Assembly: GCF_003545805.1 (NCBI RefSeq)
Contig: NZ_NMQR01000013.1
Coordinates: forward strand, 51,648 to 115,647
Reading direction: 5' to 3'
DNA length: 64,000 bases
From: Photorhabdus sp. CRCIA-P01
Lineage (GTDB): Bacteria > Pseudomonadota > Gammaproteobacteria > Enterobacterales > Enterobacteriaceae
In this document: piece by piece, positions 42,484 through 53,221 of the stretch
How positions within the stretch are numbered: the first letter of the stretch is position 1
Layout of the letters: every line of letters starts with the position of its first letter
Made by a program: the position numbers and the translations under genes
The notes under the pieces: model-generated
The model's database searches: none
What the model saw: the letters and a program-made list of their open reading frames with translations, nothing else
What the model was told of the DNA's origin: nothing

Positions 42484-43251
42484 TTATGCTTTTTTCGCAG
42501 CGGCTGCGGCTTTTACGATAATAGCGAAAGCATCAGCTTTTAGGGATGCACCACCAACCAGTGCACCGTCAATGTCTGGCTGAGCAAAGAGTTCGGCAGC
42601 ATTATCTGCGTTCACAGAGCCACCGTACTGGATAATGACCTGTTTTGCGATTGCTGTATCTTTCTGCGCAATATGATCGCGAATGAATTTGTGTACAGCC
42701 TGAGCTTGTGCCGGTGTTGCTGATTTGCCTGTACCAATTGCCCAAACAGGTTCGTAAGCGATGACCGCACCTTGGAATGCTTCTACTCCCAATGTGTTCA
42801 GAACTGCATCAATTTGCCTTGCGCATACGGTTTCAGTCTGACCAGCTTCATTTTCCTGTTCAGTCTCGCCGATGCACAAAACAGGAATTGGACCTTGCTG
42901 TTTAAGAATGGCAAATTTTTTCGCAATGAATTCGTCACTTTCTTGGTGGTAAGTACGGCGTTCAGAGTGGCCGATGATAATGTATTCTGCGCCAATGTCT
43001 TTTAACATTGCGGCGGAAGTTTCACCGGTAAATGCACCAGATAGGTTAACGTCAACATCCTGTGCGCCCAGAGCAATCCGGCTGCCAGCCAGCGCTTGTT
43101 TAGCCTGAGAGAGATAAAGTGCTGGTGGTGCGATAGCGACGTCACAGCCGGTAACACTGCTTAATTCTTTACGCAGGCCAGTGATAAGTTCGTTAACCAT
43201 GTGGGTACTACCATTCAATTTCCAGTTACCCATAACTAATGGATGTCGCAT
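42484..43251 (-). CDS. tpiA: Triosephosphate isomerase
   Basis: A 255-residue TIM-barrel enzyme: MGNWKLNGS (catalytic Lys), IIGHSERR (catalytic His), [20 protein letters not shown] (catalytic Glu) and GALVGGASL phosphate-binding loop. It interconverts dihydroxyacetone phosphate and glyceraldehyde-3-phosphate. Length and sequence are typical of enterobacteria. It is convergent with sbp and upstream of yiiQ on the same strand, with about 130 bp between them. Confidence 0.97.
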   Translation of the reverse strand: MRHPLVMGNWKLNGSTHMVNELITGLRKELSSVTGCDVAIAPPALYLSQAKQALAGSRIALGAQDVDVNLSGAFTGETSAAMLKDIGAEYIIIGHSERRTYHQESDEFIAKKFAILKQQGPIPVLCIGETEQENEAGQTETVCARQIDAVLNTLGVEAFQGAVIAYEPVWAIGTGKSATPAQAQAVHKFIRDHIAQKDTAIAKQVIIQYGGSVNADNAAELFAQPDIDGALVGGASLKADAFAIIVKAAAAAKKA

Positions 43252-43383
43252 GTTTTTTCCTCCAACCAGAGAAGTTTAAGTAGTGAGCTGAATGAAATTC
43301 ATTCTTAGGATCGATTCGGTAGATCAGCGCTTCACAGTATAGTGATCATTGCAGACAATAGCTTTTTTTATTACTAAATTTGA

Positions 43384-43992
43384 TTAGTTATCGGGTTCAG
43401 ATAACCATAGCTTAATCGGTTCAATAGCGAAAGTAAGCGTTTTTTCGCTACTATTTACCACAATATAGCGAATAGCGCCGATGTTGTGGCTGTAAAATGG
43501 CGATTTTTTGCTGTTTATGAGTAAGTTATCAATATTCTCTTTGCTTTGTTCCTGTGAAAGCGTTGGGTTAAAGTGGCGCATCAGCGCTACCATGTATTGC
43601 TCTGCCAGCATTTGGTTTTGCTGAGTTTCAGCGGTATTTTCCGATGGTAGTAATGTCAGTTGCAGACTTTTGATTTTTTCACTTCCTCGCTCAAGTACGG
43701 CGGAAGAATAAAGTTTTTCATTGATTTTGCTGGCAGCTCGTGTCAGTGGCAGATAAATGTTTTTACTTATGATTACCCGATACTCGCGTAGTGGCAATGT
43801 TGGGTTGCGGCGATTATATTTTTCGCGAAATCGCGGGATAGTTTCATCGAAAGAGGGGGCATTCGGCAGAAGATAGATCGCTTGTATTGTAGGTTCTGTG
43901 GTTGTGGATTTATCAGCATTGGCTACCAACGGCAAACCGACGCTGCTTGCTGCTAATATTATGGCTGGAAATTTATTAACGTCTATTTTCAT
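43384..43992 (-). CDS. yiiQ: YiiQ-like DUF1454 exported protein
   Basis: A 202-residue protein with an N-terminal signal-like segment (FPAIILAASSVGLPLVANA) and a body resembling DUF1454: AIYLLPNAPSFDETIPRFRE, then NPTLPLREYRVI and LLINSKKSPFYSHNIGAIRY. Function is unknown in E. coli too. The neighbourhood tpiA-yiiQ-yiiR-fpr matches E. coli and supports the name. Confidence 0.85.
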   Translation of the reverse strand: MKIDVNKFPAIILAASSVGLPLVANADKSTTTEPTIQAIYLLPNAPSFDETIPRFREKYNRRNPTLPLREYRVIISKNIYLPLTRAASKINEKLYSSAVLERGSEKIKSLQLTLLPSENTAETQQNQMLAEQYMVALMRHFNPTLSQEQSKENIDNLLINSKKSPFYSHNIGAIRYIVVNSSEKTLTFAIEPIKLWLSEPDN

Positions 43993-44053
43993 GTTGCCGC
44001 TCGCTTAGGTTAAACTGCGTTGAGAAACAGAATACACGATTGGAAAAGAATAG

Positions 44054-44488
44054 ATGACATTACAACAATGGGGTTTTTCATTTAAAGGACGAATTGGGCG
44101 GCGTGAATTCTGGATTGGCATCGGTGTTTGCTTGGCCTTGATGTTTGTTATCTTGACTATTCAGGGAATGAATTCTTTAACCATGTACTATGCTATTTTT
44201 GCGCTTGTCTTGGTGATGTATCCCGTAGCGGCAATGATGGTTAAGCGTCTGCATGACCGAAATAAGCGGGGAGGGTGGTCGCTGCTTTTATTACTGTCAG
44301 GATTGTTGATTACTGTTGACTGGGGTGGCATGGCACCATTTTGGCAATGGGGGATTGGCCGTTTTATCCCCACATTGATCATTGTAATGATAGCGCTTGA
44401 TTGCGGTGTATTCCGTGGTACGGATGGGCCAAACCGGTTTGGTGAGGCAACAGAGAAAGTGGATTTTATTTCTGTCAAAGATGACTGA
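44054..44488 (+). CDS. yiiR: YiiR-like DUF805 membrane protein
   Basis: A 144-residue DUF805 protein: start MTLQQWGFSFKGRIGRREFW, where the F-x-GR-x-GRREFW motif is diagnostic, and three or four membrane helices followed by MVKRLHDRNKRGGW. Its function is unknown. It is divergent from yiiQ and convergent with fpr (stops about 3 bp apart). Confidence 0.88.
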   Translation: MTLQQWGFSFKGRIGRREFWIGIGVCLALMFVILTIQGMNSLTMYYAIFALVLVMYPVAAMMVKRLHDRNKRGGWSLLLLLSGLLITVDWGGMAPFWQWGIGRFIPTLIIVMIALDCGVFRGTDGPNRFGEATEKVDFISVKDD

Positions 44489-44490
44489 AA

Positions 44491-45237
44491 TTACCAATAT
44501 TGCTCACTGGTGATATGCCCCGGTTTGCGGCGTAAGTGTTTTGTCATTCCACGCTGCTCTTTTAGCAGTCGTTGGGTATCTTTCACCATTTGAGGGTTAC
44601 CGCATAACATAATATGGCTGTTGTCACTGTTCATCGTAAGCCCGAGAGTGGCCTCAAGTTCGCCGCTCTCGATCAATGCCGGGATACGACCAGTCAATGA
44701 GCCGGGGTTTTGTTCACGGCTGACAATAGTTTGAATTCGTAGCTTGCCATGAAGACGCTCAACTAATTGCTGCATTAAGGGCAGATAGCTTAAATCTTGT
44801 GTTAGTCTGACTGCATGCACCAATACGATGTTCTCGAATCTTTCTAGGTAGTCCCCTTGTTGAAGAATTGACAGATAGGGACCAATGGCTGTTCCCGTTG
44901 AAAGCATCCATAATGTTTTGCAATCAGGTATTTCATCAAGAATAAAAAAGCCTGCTGCTTGTTCTGTCACTAATAGATTATCACCAGGTTGTAGTGCGGC
45001 TAACCGTGGGCTGAGTTTGCCTTCAGGAACCGTCACTAAATAAAATTCAAGATTATTATCTGTCGGAGCGTTAACGTAAGAATAGGCCCGTTGCACCCGC
45101 TCATCATCTATTTCCAGCGCTAGTTTTGCAAACTGACCAGCGGTGAATTCTTCAACCGGTGCATGCATCCTGATGCTGAATAAGGTGTTCGTCCAGTGAA
45201 TAACTTGTGTGACTTTTCCTGTAACCCAGTTTGCCAT
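44491..45237 (-). CDS. fpr: Ferredoxin/flavodoxin-NADP+ reductase
   Basis: A 248-residue FAD enzyme: VQRAYSYVNAPTDNNLEFYL (FAD-binding R-x-Y-S), GKLSPRLAALQPGD, WMLSTGTAIGPYLSILQ (NADP-binding), MLCGNPQMVKDTQRLL and a C-terminal KPGHITSEQYW ending in Trp. It reduces flavodoxin and ferredoxin with NADPH and helps oxidative-stress defence. Length equals that of E. coli Fpr. Confidence 0.96.
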   Translation of the reverse strand: MANWVTGKVTQVIHWTNTLFSIRMHAPVEEFTAGQFAKLALEIDDERVQRAYSYVNAPTDNNLEFYLVTVPEGKLSPRLAALQPGDNLLVTEQAAGFFILDEIPDCKTLWMLSTGTAIGPYLSILQQGDYLERFENIVLVHAVRLTQDLSYLPLMQQLVERLHGKLRIQTIVSREQNPGSLTGRIPALIESGELEATLGLTMNSDNSHIMLCGNPQMVKDTQRLLKEQRGMTKHLRRKPGHITSEQYW

Positions 45238-45656
45238 TGGAACTTGTCTCCTATCCTGAAAGAAATCCCCGAACCGTTTGTTTTTACGTCGTTATTTTAG
45301 TCTATAGAGCTAAATACCATTATCGATTCTGTGTCATAGGGAAATGAATCCATTTTTTCTTAATATCTGGTTTGAATAGTCGAGGTTATCTTAATAGCCG
45401 ATAAGAATTTCAGTAGAAGATGCAGAAAACTAACAGCTTGCCATGCTATAGATCTTATCTATAAATATGGAGATAAATTATCAAAGGAATATTTTGATTT
45501 TATCTACGAGATAATAAAAAGTCTGTCGATATTAGGTTTTATGCTAGATCTTAATGTTCGGTTCAGTTTTAAAAGAAAATTTCTGAAGGTAGGAAATAAA
45601 TAGAATTTCAAAGGGTGGAAAATTCCACCCTTTCTTTATTTTACTGTCAGTAAATC
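45238..45656. other. Gap between fpr and glpK; glpX absent here
   Basis: In E. coli this interval holds glpX. Here only a 76-codon stop-to-stop plus-strand stretch (45376-45603) that includes RKLTACHAIDLIYKYGDKLS was seen. It lacks an early start codon and any recognised similarity. A convergent hairpin closes the interval near glpK. Confidence 0.5.
45610..45633. terminator. Hairpin downstream of glpK
   Basis: AAAGGGTGGAA-AA-TTCCACCCTTT, 11-bp arms, 24 bp past the glpK stop; likely the glpFK terminator. Confidence 0.75.
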
Positions 45657-47180
45657 TTAGCCTTTATCTTCCCAATCCTGCGCGCGGGCAACCGCCTTTT
45701 TCCAGCCATTGTATTTGTAATTACGTTCAGTGGTTTCAATACTTGGACGGAATTCTTTTTCAATGGTGGCTTTACTTTTCACTTCATCCAGGTCTTTCCA
45801 GTAGCCAACTGCCAATCCTGCGAGGAATGCCGCGCCCAATGCAGTGCTTTCACGCACCACAGGACGTTCTACACGTGTGCCAAGAATATCTGATTGGAAT
45901 TGCATCAGGAAGTTATTGGCAACGGCTCCGCCATCTACCCGTAGTGCTTGCAGCCGGGTGCCTGCATCAGCTTGCATGGCATCCAGTACATCACGGGTCT
46001 GATAGGCGATAGATTCCAGCGTCGCACGAATGATGTGATTACTGTTGGTACCGCGGGTTAGGCCGAAAATTGACCCTCGGGCGTAGGGGTCCCAGTAGGG
46101 GGCGCCAAGGCCGGTAAAAGCAGGGACTACATACACGCCGTTACTATTTTTAACTTTAGTGGCAAAGTATTCGGAGTCAGCCGCATCTGCAATAAGTTTC
46201 AGTTCATCACGCAACCACTGAATAGAGGCACCACCAACGAAAACCGCACCTTCAAGTGCATAGTTCACTTCGCCGCGAGGACCACAGGCAATGGTTGTCA
46301 GTAGGCCGTGGTTGGAGCGCACGGCATCTGTACCCGTGTTCATCAGCAGGAAACAGCCTGTCCCGTAGGTGTTTTTCGCCATACCCGGTTGGACACAAAG
46401 TTGTCCATATAGAGCAGCTTGCTGATCACCTGCGATACCTGAGATAGGGATCCGAGTGCCACCTTTACCACCGATATTGGTCTGACCATAAATCTCAGAA
46501 GATGAATGAACGCTAGGCAGTAGGGAACGAGGGATTTGTAACTCATCAAGAATATGCTGATCCCACTCCAGATTGTGGATATTGAACAGCATTGTTCGGG
46601 AGGCGTTTGTGAAATCGGTAACGTGGACTCGGCCTTGAGTCATTTTCCATACCAGCCAGGTATCCACAGTACCGAATAGGAGCTCACCTTTTTCAGCCCG
46701 TTCCCGGGCGCCTGCGACGTTATCTAAGATCCATTTCACTTTGGTGCCGGAGAAATAAGGATCTACTACCAGCCCTGTATTCTGGCGAATATATTCTTCC
46801 AATCCCTCTTTTTGTTTTAGTTTAGTACACGCGTCCGCGGTACGGCGGCATTGCCAAACGATGGCATTGTGGATAGGTTTACCGGTTTCTTTTTCCCAAA
46901 TAATCGTTGTTTCACGTTGGTTGGTAATACCAATACCGGCAATCTGATCAGAACGAATATCCGCTTTCGCTAATACTTCTACCAGCGTTGAGCTTTGGGT
47001 TGCCCAGATTTCCATTGGATCGTGTTCTACCCAACCCGGTTTAGGATAAATTTGCGTAAACTCTCTTTGGGAAATTGAGATAATATTGGCGTCGTGATCA
47101 AGAATTATTGCTCGGGAGCTGGTGGTTCCCTGATCAAGGGCGACAATATACTTTTTCTCAATCATATTTTCTGTTGTCAT
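45657..47180 (-). CDS. glpK: Glycerol kinase
   Basis: A 507-residue FGGY-family kinase: [20 protein letters not shown] (phosphate-1 motif), [33 protein letters not shown], and [19 protein letters not shown] near the C-terminus. It makes glycerol-3-phosphate and is controlled by FBP and IIA-Glc in E. coli. The N-terminus has five extra residues (MTTEN) relative to E. coli; the internal Met at residue 6 is an alternative start. It lies downstream of glpF in the same operon, about 30 bp apart. Confidence 0.97.
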   Translation of the reverse strand: MTTENMIEKKYIVALDQGTTSSRAIILDHDANIISISQREFTQIYPKPGWVEHDPMEIWATQSSTLVEVLAKADIRSDQIAGIGITNQRETTIIWEKETGKPIHNAIVWQCRRTADACTKLKQKEGLEEYIRQNTGLVVDPYFSGTKVKWILDNVAGARERAEKGELLFGTVDTWLVWKMTQGRVHVTDFTNASRTMLFNIHNLEWDQHILDELQIPRSLLPSVHSSSEIYGQTNIGGKGGTRIPISGIAGDQQAALYGQLCVQPGMAKNTYGTGCFLLMNTGTDAVRSNHGLLTTIACGPRGEVNYALEGAVFVGGASIQWLRDELKLIADAADSEYFATKVKNSNGVYVVPAFTGLGAPYWDPYARGSIFGLTRGTNSNHIIRATLESIAYQTRDVLDAMQADAGTRLQALRVDGGAVANNFLMQFQSDILGTRVERPVVRESTALGAAFLAGLAVGYWKDLDEVKSKATIEKEFRPSIETTERNYKYNGWKKAVARAQDWEDKG

Positions 47181-47210
47181 GATAATAACCTGTTCTGGTG
47201 ATGCTCTACT

Positions 47211-48041
47211 TTAGGCATTCTTTTTCTTCTGGTCTTCAGTCTTATGAACATCAGATGGTAAATTGCGACCAATAAGTTTGCGGTAGCCAAATGCTCCCAC
47301 AATACCGCCGATAATGGGGGCGGTCAGAGTAACCAGACAGTAAGGGATTTCACGCCCACCCGTCAGGGCAATATTTCCCCAACCCGCCAGATAAGCAACT
47401 AATTTGGGGCTAAAGTCCCGGGCCGGGTTCAGCGCGAAACCGGTTAATGGGCCAAATGCACCGCCGATAACGGCAATCACAATACCAATCAGTAACGGGG
47501 CCAGAGGACCGCGGGGAATACCGTTGCCATCGTCAGTCAGCGACAGAATTAAGCAGAGTAGAATGGCGGCAATGATAACTTCTATCATAAAAGCCTGAGA
47601 AATGGACAGTGGCGCCATTGGGTAAGTAGAGAATACACCTGCTGTAAACAGGCTTTCAGGCGTACCACGAACGATATTGTGTACCTGTTCGTAATCAAGG
47701 AATACGCTGTAGTACATCATGTAAATGAGAGCGGCGGCGATAAAGCCACCAATCATCTGGGCAATAATAAAAGGGATAACTTTTTTGCCATCAAAACGGG
47801 CAAACAACCATAAGGCAATCGTCACCGCCGGGTTAAGGTGAGCACCGGAAACACCTGCGGTGAGATAAACAGCCAACGCAACGCTCATACCCCAAATAAT
47901 ACTGATTTCCCACAAGCCTAATTGTGCGCCGGCGATACGTGCAGCGGCAACACAACCTACTCCAAGGAAAACCAATAGTGCGGTACCAAGAAACTCAGCG
48001 ATACATTGTCCGGTTAATGTCGTGCTAGTGGTTTGGCTCAT
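47211..48041 (-). CDS. glpF: Glycerol facilitator (aquaglyceroporin)
   Basis: A 276-residue MIP-family channel with six membrane helices and both NPA half-helices: SGAHLNPAVTIALW and FALNPARDFSPKLVAY, with the Asp-Arg pair in the selectivity filter typical of glycerol facilitators. It admits glycerol for GlpK. It is first in the glpFK operon. Confidence 0.97.
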   Translation of the reverse strand: MSQTTSTTLTGQCIAEFLGTALLVFLGVGCVAAARIAGAQLGLWEISIIWGMSVALAVYLTAGVSGAHLNPAVTIALWLFARFDGKKVIPFIIAQMIGGFIAAALIYMMYYSVFLDYEQVHNIVRGTPESLFTAGVFSTYPMAPLSISQAFMIEVIIAAILLCLILSLTDDGNGIPRGPLAPLLIGIVIAVIGGAFGPLTGFALNPARDFSPKLVAYLAGWGNIALTGGREIPYCLVTLTAPIIGGIVGAFGYRKLIGRNLPSDVHKTEDQKKKNA

Positions 48042-48345
48042 ATGTTCTATCCTACAAAGAAGATTTTAGAGGCGTAATTATTATTGTCACCTTTCAGAAA
48101 TTGAAAAGGGGATTATGTAAATTTATCGTTAATGCGCGGAAACGAGAAATAGCGAAATTGAAATGTGTGTGTTGTGTCAACAAAATGAGCGAATCCGCAT
48201 TTATCCGCTATTTTGCTAAAAATCAAAGTGTGAGGTACTTTGGGGTTTTTATTTGATAGTTATTTTTCATGTGTTGGGGATGTTGCTAGACAGGGGCGCT
48301 TTGGCTACATACAATCAGACCATTGCTTATAAGGGGGAACCGAGA
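48042..48345. other. Divergent glpF/zapB promoter region
   Basis: No gene. A short perfect palindrome TGTTG-TGT-CAACA at 48170-48182 lies in the expected glpF control region; whether it binds CRP, GlpR or nothing is unknown. Confidence 0.4.
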
Positions 48346-48588
48346 ATGTCATTTGAAGTTTTTGAAAAGCTGGAAGCCAAGGTTCAGCAGGCGATTGATA
48401 CTATTACCCTGCTACAAATGGAAATTGAAGAATTAAAAGAAAAAAATCGATCTTTGTCTCAGGAAATTCAGAATGCAACCAGCGGCCGCGAGTCTCTGGC
48501 TCATGAAAATGAGCAATTAAAACAAGAGCAACAAGTATGGCAAGAACGTTTGCGTGCCTTGTTAGGCAAAATGGAAGATGTTCAGTAA
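48346..48588 (+). CDS. zapB: Cell division protein ZapB
   Basis: The start is at 48346 ([20 protein letters not shown]), with AAGGGGG upstream; the longer frame from 48253 lacks family similarity. The 80-residue product is one continuous coiled coil with heptad pattern ([20 protein letters not shown]), as in ZapB, which joins ZapA at the Z-ring and links to MatP. Length is normal. It is convergent with rraA across a hairpin terminator. Confidence 0.95.
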   Translation: MSFEVFEKLEAKVQQAIDTITLLQMEIEELKEKNRSLSQEIQNATSGRESLAHENEQLKQEQQVWQERLRALLGKMEDVQ

Positions 48589-48611
48589 TTAAAATTTCCA
48601 GCAGACAAAAG

Positions 48612-48636
48612 AAGGGCGATCTGAAAAATCGCCCTT
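48612..48636. terminator. Bidirectional terminator between zapB and rraA
   Basis: AAGGGCGAT-CTGAAAA-ATCGCCCTT followed by AGTTTT; 9-bp arms between convergent genes. Confidence 0.85.
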
Positions 48637-48656
48637 AGTTTTACTATACGTTATCA

Positions 48657-49166
48657 TCAGATGATCTCATCTTCTTCGTTATCATCAAGTCCCAGTGGCT
48701 CTTCAGACAAAATGATACCGGTGTTATCGGCATACAAATAATCGCCAGAGAAGAAGGTGACACCACCAAAATTCACCCGGATATCGCTTGCGCCGGTCCC
48801 TTCATCACGACAGCCAGCAGGAATAGCGGCTATAGCTTGAATGCCGAGGTCTAACTCTGCTAGTTGGTCAACCTGACGTACAGCACCGTAAATAACAATG
48901 CCCTCCCATCCATTTTGCACGGCGAGTTGTGCCAGCTCAGCGTCAATTAATGCTTGGCGTACAGAACCACCACCATCTACCAGTAAAATGCGTCCATGAC
49001 CGTTGTCTTCAAGCAGGTCGTAAAGTAACCCGTTGTCTTCAAAGCATTTAACCGTGATGATTTGACCACCAAATGAAGTACGCCCGCCAAAATTGGAGAA
49101 CATAGGCTCTACCACATTTACTTCTTCTTGATAGATGTCACAAAGCTCGGAAGTATCATATTTCAT
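48657..49166 (-). CDS. rraA: Regulator of ribonuclease activity A
   Basis: A 169-residue RraA protein: [20 protein letters not shown] start, [41 protein letters not shown] and [20 protein letters not shown]. RraA binds RNase E and inhibits RNA decay. It is about eight residues longer than in E. coli at the acidic C-terminus ([12 protein letters not shown]). It follows menA on the same strand. Confidence 0.95.
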   Translation of the reverse strand: MKYDTSELCDIYQEEVNVVEPMFSNFGGRTSFGGQIITVKCFEDNGLLYDLLEDNGHGRILLVDGGGSVRQALIDAELAQLAVQNGWEGIVIYGAVRQVDQLAELDLGIQAIAAIPAGCRDEGTGASDIRVNFGGVTFFSGDYLYADNTGIILSEEPLGLDDNEEDEII

Positions 49167-49315
49167 AGGATTTACGTCTGGTTAAGGTATGGAACAGTAA
49201 GTATATCCCTTTCAGGCCGATGTTAGCAAAATCATCAATTATTAAATTGATATTGTTAACAGGTATCCAGAATGATTAAGTTACAACACCTTCGGAAAAA
49301 CAGCACAAATACTGT

Positions 49316-50233
49316 CTAATTAAAAATAAGACCAACTGAAAATAGAATATTAGTCAATAATGCCGCTTTAACCATCTGTCCCAACATTGGACGCATTCCT
49401 TCCGGTGTGGGTTCATTAAGTACATACCACATATGTTTGAACAACCAAGGCAGAGTGAGCAGGAACAACCAGCCTGACCAACCAGACGGGTTTTGTACGG
49501 TGAATAATACCAAGCAAAGTATTGCTGTGATTATTAAACATCCGTGATAATAACGGGCTTTTTTAGGGCCGAGACGGACAGCTAGGGTGTTTTTGCCATG
49601 CCGTTTGTCATCTTCAATATCACGCAAATTATTGATATTTAAAACAGCAACAGAGAGAAGACCACAGGCTGTTGCCGGGAGTATGATAACCGAGTCAAAA
49701 AAACCTGCTTGAAGATAATAAGTACCGGCAACACTTAACCAGCCAAAGAAAATCAGTACTGAAATATCGCCAAGTCCCATATAGCCATAAGGCTTTGTAC
49801 CGACTGTATAGGTAATTGCAGCAATAATTGCTAGCAGGCCAAGGACCAGAAAACCGAATATATCCCTGGGTTCTTCACAGGCAACGGCAATCAGGGCACT
49901 ACCAGACAGACAAGCTAGTAGGACAATAATCTTCAGTGCTTTTTTCATCTGTGATACGGTAATAATGCCTTTTTGCATCCCACGTAGTGGCCCAATACGC
50001 TTTTCAGTATCACTGCCTTTGATAACATCACCGTAATCATTGGCGAGATTGGACAGAATTTGCAGTATAGCTGCTGTCAATAGCGCCAGTAAGGCAACCG
50101 GTAGCTTGAAATGCCCTGTCCAGGCAGCGAGAGCTGAGCCAGTAATAATGGCGGCAAGGGCGAGTGGTAGCGTTTTAGGACGCAGACTTTCCAGCCATGC
50201 TTGAGTTTGACTGATGGAAGTTGATGAGTTCAT
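49316..50233 (-). CDS. menA: 1,4-dihydroxy-2-naphthoate polyprenyltransferase
   Basis: A 305-residue UbiA-family membrane enzyme with about eight or nine helices and two Asp-rich motifs: NLANDYGDVIKGSDTEKRIG and LNINNLRDIEDDKRHGKNTL. It joins the polyprenyl tail to DHNA in menaquinone synthesis. Its place next to hslU and rraA matches enterobacterial order. Confidence 0.96.
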   Translation of the reverse strand: MNSSTSISQTQAWLESLRPKTLPLALAAIITGSALAAWTGHFKLPVALLALLTAAILQILSNLANDYGDVIKGSDTEKRIGPLRGMQKGIITVSQMKKALKIIVLLACLSGSALIAVACEEPRDIFGFLVLGLLAIIAAITYTVGTKPYGYMGLGDISVLIFFGWLSVAGTYYLQAGFFDSVIILPATACGLLSVAVLNINNLRDIEDDKRHGKNTLAVRLGPKKARYYHGCLIITAILCLVLFTVQNPSGWSGWLFLLTLPWLFKHMWYVLNEPTPEGMRPMLGQMVKAALLTNILFSVGLIFN

Positions 50234-50260
50234 TTCTGTGTTTACTTACTCCTGTAAATT

Positions 50261-50302
50261 TATAATTAATAATGGGAGGCAAGCCTCCCATTATTAATTA
50301 TA
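50261..50302. terminator. Perfect 20-bp inverted repeat terminator between menA and hslU
   Basis: The arms TATAATTAATAATGGGAGGC and its exact complement are separated by only AA. The GC-rich core at the loop and AT-rich base fit an intrinsic terminator of hslVU on the minus strand. Confidence 0.85.
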
Positions 50303-50327
50303 GTGGATCAGGAATCGTATATACCGA

Positions 50328-51659
50328 TTATAGGATAAAGCGGCTCAGATCTTCATCCGCAACCAATTCATCTAGATGCTTTTTAACATAGTCGGCATCA
50401 ATATCAACTGACTGGCCACGACGTTCGCTGGCTTCGAAGGAGATATCTTCTATCAGCCGCTCAAGCACAGTATGTAGGCGACGGGCCCCGATATTTTCGG
50501 TTGATTCATTTACCTGCCATGCGGATTCTGCAATTTTGCTAATGCCATCAGCCGTGAAACTGATGCTCATACCTTCCGTTGCCATCAGTGCTTTGTACTG
50601 TTCCGTCAGGGATGCACTCGGTTCAGTCAGAATACGCTCAAAATCTTTTGTAGTTAGTGCCTGTAACTCCACCCGAATCGGCAGACGCCCTTGTAATTCA
50701 GGGATCAGATCGGAAGGGCTGGCAACCTGGAATGCACCTGAGGCGATAAACAGGATATGGTCTGTTTTTACCATGCCGTGTTTAGTGGATACCGTACAAC
50801 CTTCCACCAATGGCAACAGGTCACGCTGAACACCTTCACGGGAAACATCAGGGCCTGAAGTCTGGCCTCGTTTGCAGATTTTGTCGATTTCGTCAATGAA
50901 GACAATACCGTGTTGTTCAACGGAATCAATAGCCTGTTGTTTCAATTCTTCCGGGTTAACCAGTTTAGAGGCTTCTTCTTCGATCAGTAGCTTGAAAGCA
51001 TCTTTGATTTTTAGCTTACGAGATTTGTGTTTCTGACCGGCAAGGTTCTGGAACATAGATTGCAACTGATTTGTCATCTCTTCCATGCCCGGAGGTGCCA
51101 TGATCTCGACGCCCACAGGTGTAGTAGCAACATCAATCTCGATTTCTTTATCATCAAGTTGACCTTCACGTAGTTTCTTACGGAATGCCTGGCGTGCGGC
51201 TGATGGCTCAACTTGTGTCTCCGTTTGTCCCCAGTTATTTTTTGCTGGTGGGATCAGGGCATCCAGAATACGCTCTTCTGCTAATTCTTCTGCCCGATAA
51301 CGGTTTTTTTCGATGGATTGCAGGCGAACCATTTTAACTGCGGCATCTGTCAGATCACGGATGATAGAGTCGACTTCTTTACCAACATAGCCAACTTCGG
51401 TGAATTTTGTCGCTTCGACTTTGATAAACGGCGCATTTGCCAGTTTTGCCAGACGACGGGCGATTTCGGTTTTACCTACCCCAGTCGGACCAATCATCAG
51501 GATATTTTTAGGTGTTACTTCGTAGCGCAGCGTTTCATCTAGCTGCATACGCCGCCAGCGGTTACGGAGTGCGATAGCTACAGCGCGTTTCGCTTTGTCC
51601 TGACCAATAATGTGGTTGTCAAGTTCGCTGACAATTTCGCGTGGAGTCATTTCAGACAT
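50328..51659 (-). CDS. hslU: ATP-dependent protease ATPase subunit HslU
   Basis: A 443-residue AAA+ unfoldase: Walker [21 protein letters not shown], Walker [11 protein letters not shown], an I-domain insertion at about 110-240, sensor region [14 protein letters not shown], and a C-terminal EDLSRFIL that docks into HslV. It unfolds substrates for the HslV peptidase. hslV lies 11 bp upstream. Confidence 0.98.
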   Translation of the reverse strand: MSEMTPREIVSELDNHIIGQDKAKRAVAIALRNRWRRMQLDETLRYEVTPKNILMIGPTGVGKTEIARRLAKLANAPFIKVEATKFTEVGYVGKEVDSIIRDLTDAAVKMVRLQSIEKNRYRAEELAEERILDALIPPAKNNWGQTETQVEPSAARQAFRKKLREGQLDDKEIEIDVATTPVGVEIMAPPGMEEMTNQLQSMFQNLAGQKHKSRKLKIKDAFKLLIEEEASKLVNPEELKQQAIDSVEQHGIVFIDEIDKICKRGQTSGPDVSREGVQRDLLPLVEGCTVSTKHGMVKTDHILFIASGAFQVASPSDLIPELQGRLPIRVELQALTTKDFERILTEPSASLTEQYKALMATEGMSISFTADGISKIAESAWQVNESTENIGARRLHTVLERLIEDISFEASERRGQSVDIDADYVKKHLDELVADEDLSRFIL

Positions 51660-51670
51660 ACTATCTACCC

Positions 51671-52201
51671 TTACGCTTTTGAAGGAAGTTCTTCGAAGTT
51701 GTGATTATGGTTGGTGTAAATACAGATATCACCGGCAATTGTTAGCGCTTTCCCTGCAATTTGTCTGGCACTGAGATCGGTATTTTCCAGCATTGCCCGT
51801 GCGGCGGATTGGGCGTACGGGCCACCGGAACCAATGGCAATCAGGTCATTTTCTGGCTGAATGACATCGCCGTTGCCTGTAATGATCAGGGAGGTATTTT
51901 CATCTGCAACTGCCAGTAGTGCTTCCAGTTTGCGTAGCATGCGATCAGTGCGCCAGTCTTTAGCAAGCTCAACCGCTGCTTTGGTCAGATGCCCTTGGTG
52001 CATTTCAAGTTTACGTTCAAACAGTTCAAACAGAGTAAAAGCGTCTGCTGTACCGCCGGCAAAACCCGCGATTACTTTGTCATTATAGAGGCGGCGAACT
52101 TTACGGACATTGCCTTTCATGACGGTATTACCCATCGTTGCCTGTCCATCACCACCGATTACGACTTGGCCATTACGGCGAACACTTACGATTGTAGTCA
52201 C
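51671..52201 (-). CDS. hslV: ATP-dependent protease subunit HslV
   Basis: A 176-residue proteasome-beta-like peptidase. [20 protein letters not shown] gives the nucleophile Thr2 after Met removal, and [20 protein letters not shown] is the family's central block. It forms the HslVU heat-shock protease with HslU. Usually under sigma-32 control; no promoter was assigned here. Confidence 0.98.
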   Translation of the reverse strand: MTTIVSVRRNGQVVIGGDGQATMGNTVMKGNVRKVRRLYNDKVIAGFAGGTADAFTLFELFERKLEMHQGHLTKAAVELAKDWRTDRMLRKLEALLAVADENTSLIITGNGDVIQPENDLIAIGSGGPYAQSAARAMLENTDLSARQIAGKALTIAGDICIYTNHNHNFEELPSKA

Positions 52202-52324
52202 GAGTAAGCCCTTGGTTACAAAAATAGATAAATGTGACGCACGGTACTTTCGACAGTGTATACGGCTATCGAAAATACCGTGTGCACGGTGTTAGCAGTA
52301 TAGATGGGGGAGAATTATAATTTT

Positions 52325-53152
52325 TCAACCCCCAGTAACACGGAGAATGCAACCTGATATGCCAACGCCCTTTAGGCGTTCCCGCATTTTTTCTGCGGTG
52401 TTTTTACTGTAGGGACCAAGAATAACACGATGCCAGCCGTCTCCCGTTGTGATCTGGCTTTCAATACCCGCGAATGCCAGATTGGCACGTACTGATTCAG
52501 CTTGGTCCATATTGCGGAATGAACCACATTGTAAAATCATACGCTGTGCCTTTTCTACGGGCTTAGGTTTACTGGTTTCAGCCGGTGGTAGAGTTTTTGG
52601 CTGAATTGGCTGAGTCTGCATTGGTTGTTGTGGTAACGTTTGTTGAGGTTGTGGTTGTGGTCTTGTTTCCAGCGGTTGTTGTGTCTCCGCTGATGGTTTG
52701 ATGATCACTTGTGAACGCGGCACTTGAACACCATTGTATGGTACTTCTGGCAGTGAAGTCGCCGGTTGGCGCATATCCGCCTGCATTTGTTCAAGTAACT
52801 GCCGTTGCTCTGAGGTCAGCTGAGTTTGTGAATTGATTTGCCCCCTGGATGAGGGATCACGTGGTGTCTCGATACCAACGGGGCGATTTTCCAATTCTTT
52901 GATATAGCGCCAGCGTTCTTCTGGCTTTGGTGGTAACTCATTGTTTTGTCTGGAATGTTCTGGCAGTGTTTCTGGTTCGCTTTTCTGTTTATTGTGGGTA
53001 ATAAAGTAAAGGCCACCAATAAAGATAACGACTAAGGCTACTGCGACGGCCAGCGTTATTTTTGGCAGCCCTTGGGCTTGGTATTTTTTCTTATCGGTAT
53101 TTTTACGGCGGGCGTTTGAACGCCCGCGACTCACATAATCTCGTTGTGCCAC
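52325..53152 (-). CDS. ftsN: Cell division protein FtsN
   Basis: A 275-residue bitopic protein: basic cytoplasmic N-terminus (MAQRDYVSRGRSNARRKN), membrane helix at about 31-52 (ITLAVAVALVVIFIGGLYF), periplasmic helices, a long Gln/Pro-rich linker (PQPQPQQTLPQQPMQ) and a C-terminal SPOR domain (about 200-275, RMILQCGSFRNMDQAESVRA). SPOR binds denuded septal peptidoglycan; FtsN triggers septal synthesis. It is shorter than E. coli FtsN (319), mainly in the linker. Confidence 0.95.
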   Translation of the reverse strand: MAQRDYVSRGRSNARRKNTDKKKYQAQGLPKITLAVAVALVVIFIGGLYFITHNKQKSEPETLPEHSRQNNELPPKPEERWRYIKELENRPVGIETPRDPSSRGQINSQTQLTSEQRQLLEQMQADMRQPATSLPEVPYNGVQVPRSQVIIKPSAETQQPLETRPQPQPQQTLPQQPMQTQPIQPKTLPPAETSKPKPVEKAQRMILQCGSFRNMDQAESVRANLAFAGIESQITTGDGWHRVILGPYSKNTAEKMRERLKGVGISGCILRVTGG

Positions 53153-53221
53153 TGTCTAATTCGCTGAGTAATTTAAGTAAAAGAAAATAAACGATATGTT
53201 ACTTAACCTGCGGTTATTTGC

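Noticed and set aside
45376..45603. 76-codon stop-to-stop plus-strand frame with protein-like composition between fpr and glpK
   Set aside because: No early start codon, no ribosome-binding site and no family similarity; kept only as a remark.
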